In this document: in pieces, positions 12,241 through 24,639 of the stretch
Layout: each line of letters starts with the position of its first letter
Numbering within the stretch: position 1 is the stretch's first letter
Assembly: GCA_003254905.1 (NCBI GenBank)
Contig: QANU01047353.1
Coordinates: 170,986-234,985, forward strand
DNA from: Nissolia schottii
Taxonomy: Eukaryota > Streptophyta > Magnoliopsida > Fabales > Fabaceae
Direction: 5' to 3'
DNA length: 64,000 bases
The notes under the pieces: model-generated
Database searches by the model: none
What the model was told of the DNA's origin: nothing
Seen by the model: the letters and a program-made list of their open reading frames with translations, nothing else
Made by a program: the position numbers and the translations under genes

Positions 12241-13495
12241 AGCTAATACTTAACGTTTTCATGTGAGTAACTATTTGCGAGTTTATAATCTCCTCTAATT
12301 AATTAAATATTGCCATATAACAATTAAATTCAATTAACGTTATGAGCAAAAAATACTATAATATAGTAAAATATTGACAAATCTATAAGTTGACTTTAAT
12401 TAAGCGGGTTAAAGTTTAATTTTTTATTTTAATTTAAGATGATTAGCTGTATTTTATGTAGAGGATAATGTTGATAAACTAAAGAGTGTGACTGCAATTT
12501 ATCCTTCTATTTATTATCTCATTATAATCAAATTTAATTTATCAACGTAGGATTAGTCAAGGTAATAAAAGTCTTGATTCCTTAATCGCCCATACATACG
12601 AGTTGTTTGGGTGAGATCGTGTTAGTTATATTCTTAGTAGCAAGTCTGGATGACAGTTATTCAATCAAGTAAAATAAAATTCCTTCAATAATTAAATAAT
12701 ATTTAATTAAAAAATGATTATGCAATAATATTGTGACTTTCTGAGAGTTATGTAATTGTGTTTGGCTCTTTAAAAGTTGTTATCAAAAAGTTATAGTAAT
12801 ATTATTTTGGTAAAATAGTAACAATTAGTTCACAATAAGTAGATGTTATAAGGATAGTGTTTAGTAAATATATTATAAATGTGTTATTTATACTTAAATT
12901 AATATAATAAACATAAAAATTAAAAGAAACTAATAATAACCATTAAAATCTAAGGTTGTATTAGAATTTTAACTTACACTACAAGTTAACTTTAAAAAAT
13001 TACTTATAACAACTCTTAAGAATAAGGGTGTTAAAATTTTAATTTAAATATTAAAATCTTAAAATTTAAATTATTTTACAATTTCACCTTTTATGTAAGA
13101 TCTCAATTTTAATCCTATTATGTAAGAGTTCCCAAAAGCCAACAACAAAAAGCAGTTTAACATTTTTCATCTACTAAATAAAAAAGAAAATTAATTTATA
13201 TTTTTTTTATAGAGCAGAACACTTTTTGAACAAGTTTTACCAAATCAAAAGTCAAAACAATCCTTAATCAAGGGGTTTGGACTTAATTATGGCGGCAGTT
13301 GCCTCACACTATTTAACCACTCCACTTCACTATCTTCATTGTGCCTTGCCATTCTGTGTAGGACACACCTCCTCCAATGTTTTGGTTCTTTCAATTCCAA
13401 CCTTTTTATATATTTCATTTCTTTCCATTTTCAATGCAGGGACAACAAAAGTATATATATCTGATTCACAATTACTTATCAACAAACATTCAGCG
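12241..13495. promoter_or_regulatory. Head-to-head spacer between ARPC2 and S2P
   Basis: AT-rich spacer between two divergently transcribed genes, so it must hold both promoters. A TATA-like TTTTATATAT lies at about 13404-13412, roughly 90 bp before the S2P ATG. No repeats with clear ends and no coding frame were seen in 12241-13260. Confidence 0.4.
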
Positions 13496-16400
13496 ATGAA
13501 AGTGGATCCCAGAAGAATGAGGAGGTTTGGGGTTCAGAGGCACGCACACAGCAACACTCTTCTCCCAATCCATGCTCCTTCAACCTCTACTCATGTTTCC
13601 AGCACCGTTTCCTGCTGGTAAATTGTTCTTCATTTTTTCATTTCCATCTCTTTTGATCACTCTGCTTTTTTATTCAGAAGAATAGTGGGTCATTTCAGCT
13701 CGAAAAGATAGTATTAGATTCACTTAATTTGTGTTCGAAACAGCCTACAGTCACAAGTTTCTTGCTGCCATTTTTGGATTAAAAAGGAGATTTTTTCCTC
13801 CCTAAAGTTCATCTAATCCAAACATGCTCACATGAATGCAGGTATCAGGGTTTAGGGTAGTCTAGTCCTAAGGTGTGGTTTTGATTAGTTTATTTGTGAT
13901 CGAAACAACTTATAATCAAAAGCTTCTGATGGCCGATTCTGAAAAAACGAGGTGATTTTCCCCCTAAAATTAATCTAATCCGAACATGCTCACATGAATG
14001 CAGGTATTAGGGTTTAGGGTAGTCTAATCCAAACTCCAAAGGTGTGGTTTGGCTTAGTTTATTTTGCGATCAAAACAACGTGTAATCAAAAGCTTCTGAT
14101 GATTTTTTCCCCTAAAATTAATCTAATCCGAACATGCGTGCTTATATGAGTGCAGGTATTGTGACTACAAAATCTCCACATTTAACAAACCCCTTTTCCA
14201 TTTCGGTCGCAGACATGCCAGGTGGTAGCTTATGCACGCCTCTTTTGCCTTTTGTGTTGATTACTTCACATTTCTGACAATTTGGCATGGCTTATAGGTT
14301 CTTCAAAGTGTGGTTTTCAGTTGGGGTTGGTTTTTCCCTTTCTGCTTTGCTTGGAGTTACTTTGGTATACACCCCTGCTAAGAAATTTTGTTTTTCTGGA
14401 AGTTCTTTCTAACATTTAATAAATATTGTGTTCTAGTGCTTTCAATTAAGCTGTATATATCACTCACTTGCACAGATTCTCCTTTGGGAATTAGCCAAAG
14501 CATTGCATCTATGTGGTGGCAGCGATAAGCTTGGAAACCTTACAAGTGCCTTGCTATTTGGATTTCCTTCCTTGGTTGGCAACTACATTTTCCCTTCTTT
14601 CCAAGTAGAAGTCATTTTTTAATATTCTTTTTTTCCTTTTTAAGAAAGAATAAAAAACACAACATATTACAATAGCAAAATGACAACAAACTTGCAATGT
14701 AAATAATTTTTTCTCTGTTGTTCTCTTACAAACTTACTGCAATTTATGCAGCCGTCTGGTTTAGGCTTATCACTTGCTGATTCTGGTTATATATGTATTT
14801 CTACCATCATATCTGTTGTTGTGCATGAGTTTGGTCATGCAGTTGCTGCCACTAGGTCAGTTGTCTTTACTTTACTGCCCCTCTTATTGAAATTTAGTGC
14901 TAAAACACTTTCTGCTTGGATTTTTGTCAGAATTACACTTCTTAATTGAGGACAAACTAGGGTTAGATAAACACACTCATTCATTGCCTATTCCTAAATT
15001 ATTAGAAGCATCTTAATGTTTGATTATTTTGGTGAGTGAATGTGCAAATAGACATGCCTACTACTGAATGCCTCATCAAAAGCACTCCTCCTTCCACAAT
15101 TTTATCTAAAATGGAAGCGAATCCGTAATTGTGGTGAACAAGTGAGAATATCTTTGTCTGTATTGTGCAGTCTGATTGTAATTTTTAATTAAATTATTAA
15201 TAAAGCCACGTACTTACATAGCAGAAATAGTTTTGTGAGAATGGGGAAATGAAATTCACTCAGAAAGTTCTCGATAGTTGTGGTATAGTCATACGAAACA
15301 TTGACCTGTTCCATTCTTTATACCAATACTACAACTTTACAACTACCAAATGACGCGTCATGTTATGCCCGTTGCTTTGGGGGCGCACAACAATAAACTA
15401 CCTACTTGAGAGTCACATGCATTGACTGTTGTTGCCTTGCTTCCCACATAACATAAAGCCTTTATTTTGTTTTCATACACATAGATTCCTTGTTCCCCTC
15501 TCACGAAGGGTAAGGTCCAAGATCAATTTATTACATATTTTTAATTCTTAAGACGTCAATTGGGAATAGATCCTAACTGCCTCATAGTGCTCTCAAAAAT
15601 GTCAGCATCAGTTGTCATTGATGCATCTTTTGTTTATTTTGAATGTGGCTAGGTTGGATTTAAAAGCAATGCAAGGAAGCATTACTAATGATGGTTTCAG
15701 TAGTACAATTTATTATTCTTTTATTTCCTTGCTGATCATGCACATACCTTGACTGTCAAATTTAATTTTCCTTGAAAGTCAAAAGCTAGATTCTCATGCT
15801 TTTTGCAATTGCTCCTTTTCAATGGAAGGCAGTGAGGGAATACAAATAGAGTACATTGCCATCTTCATCGCAGTTCTATTTCCGGGTGCTCTGGTTGCCT
15901 TCAATGATGAATTGCTGCAAATCTTTCCACATTTGACTGCTCTCCGTGTGTATTCTGCTGGAGTTTGGCACAATGCAGTTGTAAGTTGAATATGAAATAG
16001 GATTCATTGACATTGGTGTTGAAGATTATATACTTATGGTACTTAATAACTTCTTTTATATAATATGATTTTCACCAATCCAATCTGTGGAGCAGTTATG
16101 TAGTGTTGCATGTTATAATGAGTTTTCTCTCTTTCTTTCTCTTGCTTCACTGAGTGTACCCTGCCTACATGTCCATGTCGAATTCATTTCAGTTCCAGCA
16201 TGTGAGAAACATTAGTGTGGCGACACCTAATATTGTTGATATATGGAATATTAACCTTTTCCCAAAAGAAATGAAAAGTCTAGTGGGGTTTGAAACTAAA
16301 TAGTTTGAGATCTATAAACAACCTTAACTACTTAGATAAATGATCATAATGACCCTGACCGGTAAAGACAACTGTAACAACTGGTATTAATCACACTTAG

Positions 16401-18690
16401 GGGAATTATATAAAACAAAATTTTATTGATGGACAACGCCCTTAGTGGTTACTCTCCTTGAATAAGAAAAGAAATAGCAATAGATGAGTCTTTAGTGGGG
16501 TGTCTAGCTTGGTCTAGTCCTGATTTCCTTCTTCCCCAAACCCCTTTAGAGCTCCTCTATTTATAACCTTTGTTTCCTAACTACCCTATCTAACAAGATA
16601 AAAGATAAAGATAAAAGATATGATCTAATTTTAAATCCCCTACCAAAATCCTAACAATCAAATCTTATCTTAACTAATCAATCCTAACTAATCCTAATCT
16701 TATCTTAACTAATTAATCCTAACTAATCCTTTTCTGTAATCTTGACTTTCTCTTTGACTTGATCTTCCTTATTTTTTTCCTTTCTTCTACTGTAAATGAA
16801 GGGTAAGGGTGGAATTTTCCTTGCCTCATTCTAACATATTCAGGGGACGTAACAACAACACTCGACAAAGGCAAACCAAGATATATGATTGACGATAGTT
16901 AATTTTGAAACTGTAACCCTAAGCTTTAGAGAGTGAACTGTCACCAACTTTTGTGAGGAACTCATCCTGTTAAATTTTATTAATTGGTGGAAGATTGGTT
17001 TTGTTTTACACTAGTATCTGTAGATCATAAGTTTCTATTATGTATATGTGTATCTATGCATATGTATGTGTATATGTGTATGTATTTTCTAGTTTGAGAC
17101 TTTCAGATGATCTAGATTGTTTATTACATTTTTAAACCTTCTAGACTTCAACTTTTTCCTCTAGTGTTGTGCAGCTTGCGGGTTGGCATTATTCCTGTTG
17201 CCCTTGTTCTTGTTTCCCTTTTACAGTAGCGGTGATAGTCCCGTGGTAATTTTCCTAGCTCCTAATTGTTTTATCATATATTATTTGGTTTTTGTGTACA
17301 CAGTCTTACTTATTGCATGTTCAATGGCCTTACGGGCGACAGGTTATGGATGTATCACCAACATCACCTCTGTCTGGTTATTTAACTCCGGGCGATGTTA
17401 TTTTATCAGTGGACAATGTACCTATAAAAAATGCACAAGAGTGGTTGGAGTTTAATACTTGGACATATAATGTCAAGCTCAATAATGTAAATATTTCCCA
17501 GAACACTGGAGACTCAAAGTTTGCTAACAGAATGAAGGGTTACTGTGTCTCTAACTTTATGATGAAAGAAAGCAAGATCGCAGGATCGTTGGAAAATCAA
17601 CTTGCTTGTCCAAATGAACTTACCGCCTTTGTAAAAGTTTTATGCTCTGCTAATATTACACTGGACGATGGTCAGAGCAAAACTGATCTTTCAAATAGGG
17701 GACAAAATAAGTACTGCTTAAACGCTAAAGATGTTGTCAGACTTGATAAATGCAGTGATGACTGGGGGATAGCTACAGCAAATGGAAGTGGATGTACATG
17801 CTCTCAGGTACATAACTATCTTGAATGTTTGTAACCTTTCTAATTTGTGTCCACTCTCTCTATCTCTCACATAGCACTTGGGCGTGATAGCAAAGATACT
17901 ATAGTTTCTGAATGTTCTCTCCATATTGTTTACAGGATGAGTTTTGTTTAGCTCCGATTCAGGAGCCTGGCTTGGTATGGGTCGAGATCACGTATTCAAG
18001 TCCTTCTCCCGAATGTTTGTTACATGAAAGAAACAGACTTCCAGTTTTTGAAACTGCCAGCCCTAAGGAGACTAATTGTGGTGGGACTTTTATTTTTGTT
18101 GGTGATGTCATCTCAATGGCACATTCAATTCAGCTAACGTCATATCAGCCTCGCTGGGGTCCGAAATTCGTTGCCTATTTTCCGAATATACTGGAAAGGA
18201 TCTTTATATGGACATTCCATGTCTCTCTAGCACTGGCTCTTCTCAATAGTTTGCCAGTAAGTTATGAACAATTTCTTAATTATGTTCAGAATTGCCTTAT
18301 ATCAAGAAATTGTCCAGACATAAAACAGTAATCATCATTAGATGTTTATCTAAATAATTTATTTCCATTTGCTGAAATCTAACAGTACAGATGGGAGATG
18401 ACTAGGTTTAGGTTAATTATTTGAGCACTTTAGACCTAAGAGATGCTAATGTGTGTGAAAACCCTTTTGAAATGTTACTTCTCAGAACAGTGTGCTTTTT
18501 TAGTTTCTAATTTTTTAAATTTCTTCCAACTATGATGCAGGTGTATTTTCTGGATGGCGAATCCATTTTAGACGCAACTCTATCCCACTTCACTTTGTTA
18601 AGCTCAAGGAAGAGGAAGATGATTCTGAGACTATGCCTCGTTGGTGGGTTTCTTACTTCTTTTATTGCTTTTTTCCAAGAACTCCTTTAG
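13496..18690 (+). CDS. S2P: Site-2 protease (S2P/MBTPS2-like), ten exons
   Basis: Exons 13496-13617, 14156-14221, 14298-14364, 14476-14574, 14752-14855, 15833-15980, 17165-17245, 17343-17807, 17936-18256 and 18541-18690 join in frame to 540 residues. The zinc-metalloprotease motif HEFGH is at 143-147, inside a hydrophobic segment. The second metal-ligand motif, LDG, is at 495-497 in NSLPVYFLDGES, as in human S2P. Hydrophobic segments lie near 65-92, 120-155, 158-178, 205-223, 468-488 and 521-540. A PDZ-like block (VMDVSPTSPLSGYLTPGDVI) starts at about 230, followed by a Cys-rich lumenal region. S2P makes the second, intramembrane cut that frees membrane-bound bZIP factors in Golgi stress signalling. 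The start is the ATG before KVDPRRMRRFG; an open frame runs upstream from 13277, but it looks like leader sequence. Both catalytic motifs are intact. Confidence 0.94.
13731..14155 (+). repeat. Three-unit tandem repeat in S2P intron 1 ending at the real splice acceptor
   Basis: Units 13731-13895, 13896-14065 and a shorter 14066-14155. Each carries CGAAACAAC-like sequence, CCTAAAATTAATCTAATCCG, an AACATGCTCACATGAATGC block and then CAGGTAT. In the last unit that CAG (ends 14155) is the true exon 2 acceptor. In the first two (CAG ending 13841 and 14003) it is a decoy, followed by AGGGTTTAGGGTAGTCTA. Confidence 0.75.
16373..16854 (-). mobile_element. Solo LTR in S2P intron 6
   Basis: A 482-bp segment beginning TGTAACAACTGG and ending GGGGACGTAACA, flanked on both sides by ACAAC (16368-16372 and 16855-16859), a 5-bp target duplication as LTR retroelements make. 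On the minus strand it has a TATAAATAG promoter-like box, so its own transcription runs antisense to S2P. No internal region is present, as expected after LTR-LTR recombination. The superfamily cannot be told from one LTR. The perfect target repeat suggests modest age. Confidence 0.8.
17037..17087. repeat. TATGTG-rich simple repeat in S2P intron 6
   Basis: Imperfect alternation of TATGTGTAT units in intronic DNA, a likely length-variable microsatellite. Confidence 0.6.
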
Positions 18691-18995
18691 TTGCTTTTGA
18701 GATCATTGTCATTTTCTAGTATAATGTAATTCAAAATTTTGGTTCTCAGCCTCAAGGAATCAACTTTACACACACATGCATACACATCCACATTTAAAAT
18801 CAGGTTCCTTTTATCAGAATATGATTTTCTTTGATCCAATATTTCTGTTATATAAAGTCACTATCATATTGATTATTTAGTAAATGCTTAACATAAATGA
18901 GAGAACTCTTGGGAAGGTATTATTTCAATCATTATATGCAACTTGAGCTTTGAGATGAGCTGAATCAAGTTTAACTCGATCAATAGGTAAACTAG
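18691..18995 (+). other. S2P 3' untranslated and downstream region
   Basis: Follows the S2P stop codon. AT-rich, no coding signal. It contains the 3' UTR, but I could not place the poly(A) site with confidence. Confidence 0.4.
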
Positions 18996-19142
18996 GAGAA
19001 ATTCTTAGTCACTCTTAGAGCAAGAGAAAAGTCTTGCTCTATTCCATTCACTATTTAACAACTTCGCAAAGTGGGTCATTGCTGAGTTGTCAAGTGGTAA
19101 ATGGATCAGAGCAAGAATTTTGCTCTCTTGCTCTAGGAGTAC
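18996..19142. mobile_element. MITE related to the element at 4075-4308
   Basis: Starts GAGAAATTCTTAG. The inner arms are inverted: CTTAGAGCAAGAG at about 19014, and its complement CTCTTGCTCTAGG near 19126-19138. The middle (ATTCCATTCACTATTTAACAAC) matches the DUF1639-side copy. It is predicted to fold as a hairpin. No coding capacity. Confidence 0.6.
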
Positions 19143-21079
19143 CTAATTATTTATCTCAGTAAACTAATTAACTAAACACTTAACACCAGAATTGACTGTT
19201 TTTTGCACTTGGTGGTTGGTACAAGCTGGATCAGTTGTTAGGAAAGCTAGTTATCTTTTGGAAATATTTGTCTTGAATTTCTTGGTTGTACTAAAGCATT
19301 GTGGAGTTTTTTTTTTTTTTTTTCTTTTTTGGGGGGCAATCTAGATAAATTCTCCACAAAAGGAATAACTCTTTCTTGAGCCCAAGCCCAAGTTGTAGTC
19401 GTAAAACCAGTTGAGGCTTGAGAGCTTTTTTGTGCATATTTTTTCTTCGAAATCTGCACCCGATCACACTAGTTTAGAAGGATAAACTCAAATATGTGGA
19501 CAAGTTGTGCTGAAATCACAGTTTTGAGCCCATATGTAATGATTGGTATTGAAGATGATTTTCTACATTTATTTAACTTGGGAGTTGGAATATTCTAAAT
19601 AAAGAAAGTAGAAAAATGGGACAGGAATATTTTTTTTTGTTGGGTTTTTGGGTATTTATCGCCAGAAACAATGATTAATCCTTTCGAGAGTGTGAGCTTA
19701 TTGAAGTAGGTATATTTCTAGTCATGAGACCCTCTTTGTACACATTATTAAAGATCAAACTCTTGATTAAATGCTTAAGGAACCTAACTAGCTACTAACA
19801 CGTTCCAATAGAAAAAAAATGTCTAATGTAACACGGATGAGGAACTCGATCGAAGTTTTATCGGATTTTAAAACATACTCTCTGTTTTGCTGTCTCAATC
19901 TGCTATTTATTTCAACACTCAAAGTTGGAACCGTGTGGTTAACGGAACCATGATCCAGACTTAGGTGATTTTGGCCTTGGAATATTCTTCTACCAAATGG
20001 ATAAAGATTCAGAGAATAATGTTGGGTAGGTTTATTTTTAATTATTATTTTTTTCCCCATGAAATGGGCCATTTCCAAGCCAAACACGAGGGATTTTGGG
20101 TTGATTCTGTAGTACCTTTTTGGGAAATCTTCCCTTTCCCAGCAAGGACATAGGTCTATTAACATGACATTTTTCAAACTGATTTTAGCTCAATCTGATA
20201 ATTGACAAAATAAATCACCAATGGATTTTCAACATCCATGAAAGCAATTTCTGAATACTAGTCAATCTGTCAAGAATGGCGGTTTAGCCAACTGAAGAAA
20301 AATATTTTTAGGAACTAAGCAAAGAGTTTAACTATTATGCGTGAAAATTTTTAAAATTGTCAAACTCAAACGTTTAATTAAACTCAGTGAATTCTCGGTG
20401 AACTCTCTCGAGTTTATCAATTTTGTTAAGAATTTACTTAAATTTGTACAAGTTTACCAACAAAAAATATTAACTCATTTTATATAATAGAATTATAAAA
20501 TTACAAAAATTTAAGAGTTAACTTGAGAATTTAACAATCCTGAGAATTTTAAGCTGTCATCTAATCATACTTGTCACACACCAGTAAAAGTGGTAAAGTT
20601 TCACACACATTACCTTAATAGTCTCACATACATGAATTTATGATAAAATGACGGTGTAAAACTGTTTACATTAACAATGCAAAACAATTAAACTCATTAA
20701 ACAATGAGAAAAGGCTTAAATTTGCAGAGTATTTCCTAGTTGGGCACAAATCTACCTCAATTTTGGGCACACACAATAAATGTGAATTACACTTGGTGAG
20801 ACCCATAAACATTTGGTGGGGCGCACCATAAACTGTGGTAGAACTCACTTTTATTATGTGTGTACTCGATGATGGTGTGGTAGATTACGGCCAACTAAGA
20901 ATTTCTCAAATAAACAGTGCTTTTTGTAGTCGTTTGGTTCAAAATTTAAAAATGTTAAGATTACAACGAGAATTGGTTCACCTAGTTAACTTATCATTCA
21001 TGCATCACCATGACTTGAGTTTCATTCATATGTTTATTTTATTTTATTTTATTATCATTAATGATAGATCATCTACAAT
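19143..21079. other. Intergenic DNA, nothing recognised
   Basis: AT-rich sequence after the S2P gene with T and A homopolymers (for example about 19308-19323). Open frames here are short, lack family resemblance and look like chance. No clear repeat ends were found. Confidence 0.4.
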
Positions 21080-21728
21080 TAAGGGTGAACATGGGTTGGA
21101 CCCAACCCTCCAACTCGACCCTCTTTGTGTCGAATTGGGTCAGATTGGCGAGTCAGTGGGTCGAACCCAATAGACTTACGAGGTATATAAGGTCGGGTCT
21201 CGAGTCCAGACTCTGTAACCCGACCTAAACTGCGACTTGACTAAGCATATATTATTGTTGTTGTTGTTATTGTTGTTGTTGTTGTACGGCACCACCACTC
21301 TCTGTTTCCATCTCTCTCTCTCAGACTCTCCGTTTCCATCTCAGAAGGTTTGATTTGATTTTCCCTAATTTGAGCCCTAATTTTTATTTTTGATTTTTGA
21401 TTTTGCCCTAATTCTCAGATCTCTCATGATGTTTTATGAATGTCTCAATTCAATTTCTCAACATGATTTTGAGTTTGCTCTAATTATGTCTCAGTTCAAT
21501 TTTTCAACATGATTTTTTTTTAAATAATAAGTTTTTTTAATTAAAAATAGATTTTTATTAGAAAAAGGTTAAATAAAAAAATTGGATTTTAAAAAAAAAA
21601 ACCAAGGAGGATCTTCCGCAATCTGCCTAATCTAACCCACGTAAGTCGCGGGTCTAGTGGGTGTCCGCCCCAAAAACACAAAATTTATTCGACCCAACCC
21701 AACCCAACCCAATCCATGCTTACCCCTG
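21080..21728. mobile_element. hAT-like non-autonomous element
   Basis: Inverted ends: left TAAGGGTGAACATGGGTTGG; reverse complement of right CAGGGGTAAGCATGGATTGG. The flanks TCTACAAT (21072-21079) and TCTACAAG (21729-21736) match at 7 of 8 bases, the size of a hAT target duplication. Subterminal GGGTCGAACCC-like and GACCCAACCC repeats, a GTT microsatellite (about 21253-21284) and a CT run lie inside. It has no transposase. Confidence 0.72.
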
Positions 21729-23614
21729 TCTACAAGTATCTCTATATGCTCTAACATGGCATGTCTTAAACTCGTGGCTATGACATTGTAATGTACAACA
21801 AAATGTGTGGTTTCAATTTTTATTACCTATTTTTATTTCTTAAATTTTTTATTTTTAGAATTTTGTTAAAAAAAATATTGAAAACTATAAAAAAATTATA
21901 TTTCTTATTTTTCACTATTTCCTTTTTACAAAATCCCAAGAATATAGAAACCAAATATACTTATCTAACTTAATTCATTTACACGTTAATTGTTGATTGA
22001 AGTGCTTACTAAAACACGTGTTTGCTCATGATCCCATGGACCGAGTCATGCCACATGATAACGTTATTTTTCTTCATTTTGTTTTTGGCAGAACAATATT
22101 ATTTTTTTTTATATTTTTTGGTGAGAAAAATAAAAATAGGTTCCGTGATGGAAGCCTGGAATATAAAAAGTTAGGTCCAAACTTATTGGGTCTCCATCCA
22201 CATGCTTTCAAGTCCGAGTCAGAGTTACGTATATAATCCAAATTAGCAAAGCCACCATTTTTGACAACAGCCTGCAACACTGAAAAGCTTATAAAGACTC
22301 TGAATGCATTCGGTACCAGAGATACGAGAAAATTTATGTTTTTTTAAGTTTTAATTTTGTGTCAAAAAAAGTATTGTCTCATATGTCTCATCTTTAATGA
22401 GATAAAAAAAAAATATAAGAAACTTTTTGTCTTTGTATTTTTGTTTCTTTATCTGTCTTGATACCAAACGCAACACAAGGGTATGTTTGCTTTCTGATTT
22501 TATTATTTTGTTTTTAATATGTTTTATGTTTCCTATTTTCATTTCGTTTTCTCCCTATTTCTTTTAAAAAAAATCTTGAAAATCAAAAAACTGAAAAATA
22601 AAATAAAAATAAAACATAAACGAGAAATAAATATAGACTCTAATTTTTATTTTTCACAAGGTAACCTCTCTCTCTATCCATGGTTGGTTTGACAGTTGTT
22701 GCTTTTAAGTAATGTTTTGAATTCAATTATTGTTATAAATGGAACAAAACTATTGATGTGAAAGTTATACTCTTAGAATGAATCCGTTCCACTCAAATCA
22801 AATTAGTTAAAATCAAGTGATATTTAGATTTTAGTGGTTTAAAAGAAGAAGAAGAAGAAAATAAAAACCTCTGAATTTGACTTTAAGGACCTTGTACGGC
22901 CATTGAAAACAGTATAATCCATTTCTTAGGCCCATATTGGTCTCTCTTTTTCAATTTTTTTTCTGTGCATGGCACGAAAATTATTTAAGCTTTCAGAAAT
23001 TGTTTACAATGAACATGGCGGCTTATAAACATTTTTAAGATGTAATTTTTATATTATTATTTCAAGAAACTATTCTTTTGAAGGTATGAAAAATATATAA
23101 AATAAAATTATTTTAGCTTTTTTTCCAAACAAAAAACTAATTATCTCCAATTCTCACTTTTCTTTGCCTTTCTTCTGTAAATAAGATTGTTTGCTTCTAC
23201 AAGTACTTGGAAACTTCTTAAGTCTTTATCATGAGTCAAGAGGTACACTGAAAATCCTAGTGTTTGACAACTCTTAACTTGGTAATTTCTCGTCAACAAT
23301 CACTTATCTGTTTACTTGAGATGTTTTCAAGACTTTCATCATCAAATGACACTAAAACCATTCAAAAAGGAACATTTTTCTAACAAAAATTGATTACTTT
23401 AGTGTTCATTTTTATATTTTCCACTTAATCATATTAAACCGTGTAAGTGTCAAACGGTTGTCCATACTACGTAATTTGCAATCGATCTCCAAGGAAACAT
23501 GAGTTAGGCAAAACTGCTTAAGCATTTTCTAAGTGAAACTTGTGCTCAAAATTTAGAGTTTAGAGTTTAGGTTAAAGTTAAATTTTTTAAATTTATCTTG
23601 AAACTTTTGTTAGG
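21729..23614. other. Intergenic DNA with weak MITE remnants
   Basis: A G-box core CACGTG occurs at 22015-22020. Two weak inverted-end remnants are possible. About 22340-22480 ends in GATACCAAACGCAAC, like the family at 59666-59810. About 22485-22650 begins GTTTGCTTTCTGATTTT. Nothing coding was recognised. Confidence 0.35.
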
Positions 23615-24175
23615 ACTAAATTGGGAGACTTGTACCCCTTTTAAGAGACACATTGTGGTAATTCAATCGAGAGTAAAAATGGAAATTCAAACACAGTTCT
23701 GATACTACATGTTAGACTTAAAGCAGTGAGAGAAACCTAAAATTGAAGAAAATTTAAACGAACAGGATAAGTGAAACTCAAACGGGTTAGATATCATATC
23801 TTGACCCAAAATTTTGAGACAAGTTTATAAGTCTTTTCAATTATATATCATTCACTTAGTTCAAATGGAAAAAATCTATGTTGGAAGACTTCTAGTCCCT
23901 TTTAAGAAACGTTAGTTAGGTTGAGTCTGATTAGTCGAGTTCTTGGTAATAGGACCTAGATATCGAGATCAAAAATGGGAATTCAAAAATGGCTCCGATA
24001 TTACTTATTGGACTTAAAGCGGTGAGAGAAATTTAGAATTAGAAAAAAGTTAAACAAATAAGCTAAGTAAAACTCAAAATTGAGTTAGACGTCACATCTT
24101 AACCATAAGTCTTAAGACAAATTTGTAAATCTTCTCAATTTTATACTTTTCACTTAATTCAAATTTTATCAATAT
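23615..24175. repeat. Tandem duplication, units of about 270-290 bp
   Basis: Two diverged copies, about 23615-23875 and 23880-24175. Shared ordered blocks are CCCTTTTAAGA, AAAAATGG(A/G)AATTCAAA, GGACTTAAAGC(A/G)GTGAGAGAAA-like sequence, AACTCAAA...GTTAGA, CATATCTTGACC/CACATCTTAACC and TTCACTTA(G/A)TTCAAAT. Non-coding. It resembles a dispersed plant repeat, family unknown to me. Confidence 0.6.
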
Positions 24176-24639
24176 AAATTTATAATATTCTCACCTAAAA
24201 CACAACAGCAAACCCAAGAAAATTAAAAGTGCTTGAAAATTTACTTATCATATATCATATACTTAGAGTACTAATAAAACTGCGCTCCAATTATTTATAT
24301 AGAAATATTTTAACTTTTGTCATGAGAAAATTCACTATAAATAACATTTAAAGTTGAAATCGAAACACAAATATATTTAATATTTTATCAACACTTATAA
24401 TTTTTATTATGAATGGGTGATGAATAGTCCACCTGGCACAGTTACTGCCAGATGTTTCAAATCGTTAAAAAGGAAGGGGGGGGGGGGTATTTGACCATTC
24501 AATCTGTGTCATGTCATTGTTAAATGCAAAGGGCGGCACTATTACAGTTTCTTTTCTTCTTCTTTTTTTGGGACGTTCTCTTTAACTTATATTGTATGGT
24601 GCCGGTTCTTTTTGGGCTAAATATTTTTTTTCGGGTGAA

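Noticed and set aside
13277-13495. In-frame upstream extension of the S2P first exon (MDLIMAAVASHY...)
   Set aside because: The family begins with a short basic N-terminus like KVDPRRMRRFG; the upstream part contains the TATA-like tract and looks like promoter and leader.
19788-20177. 129-codon open frame on the minus strand
   Set aside because: No domain or family pattern, AT-rich intergenic setting, and no splice or promoter support; a chance frame.
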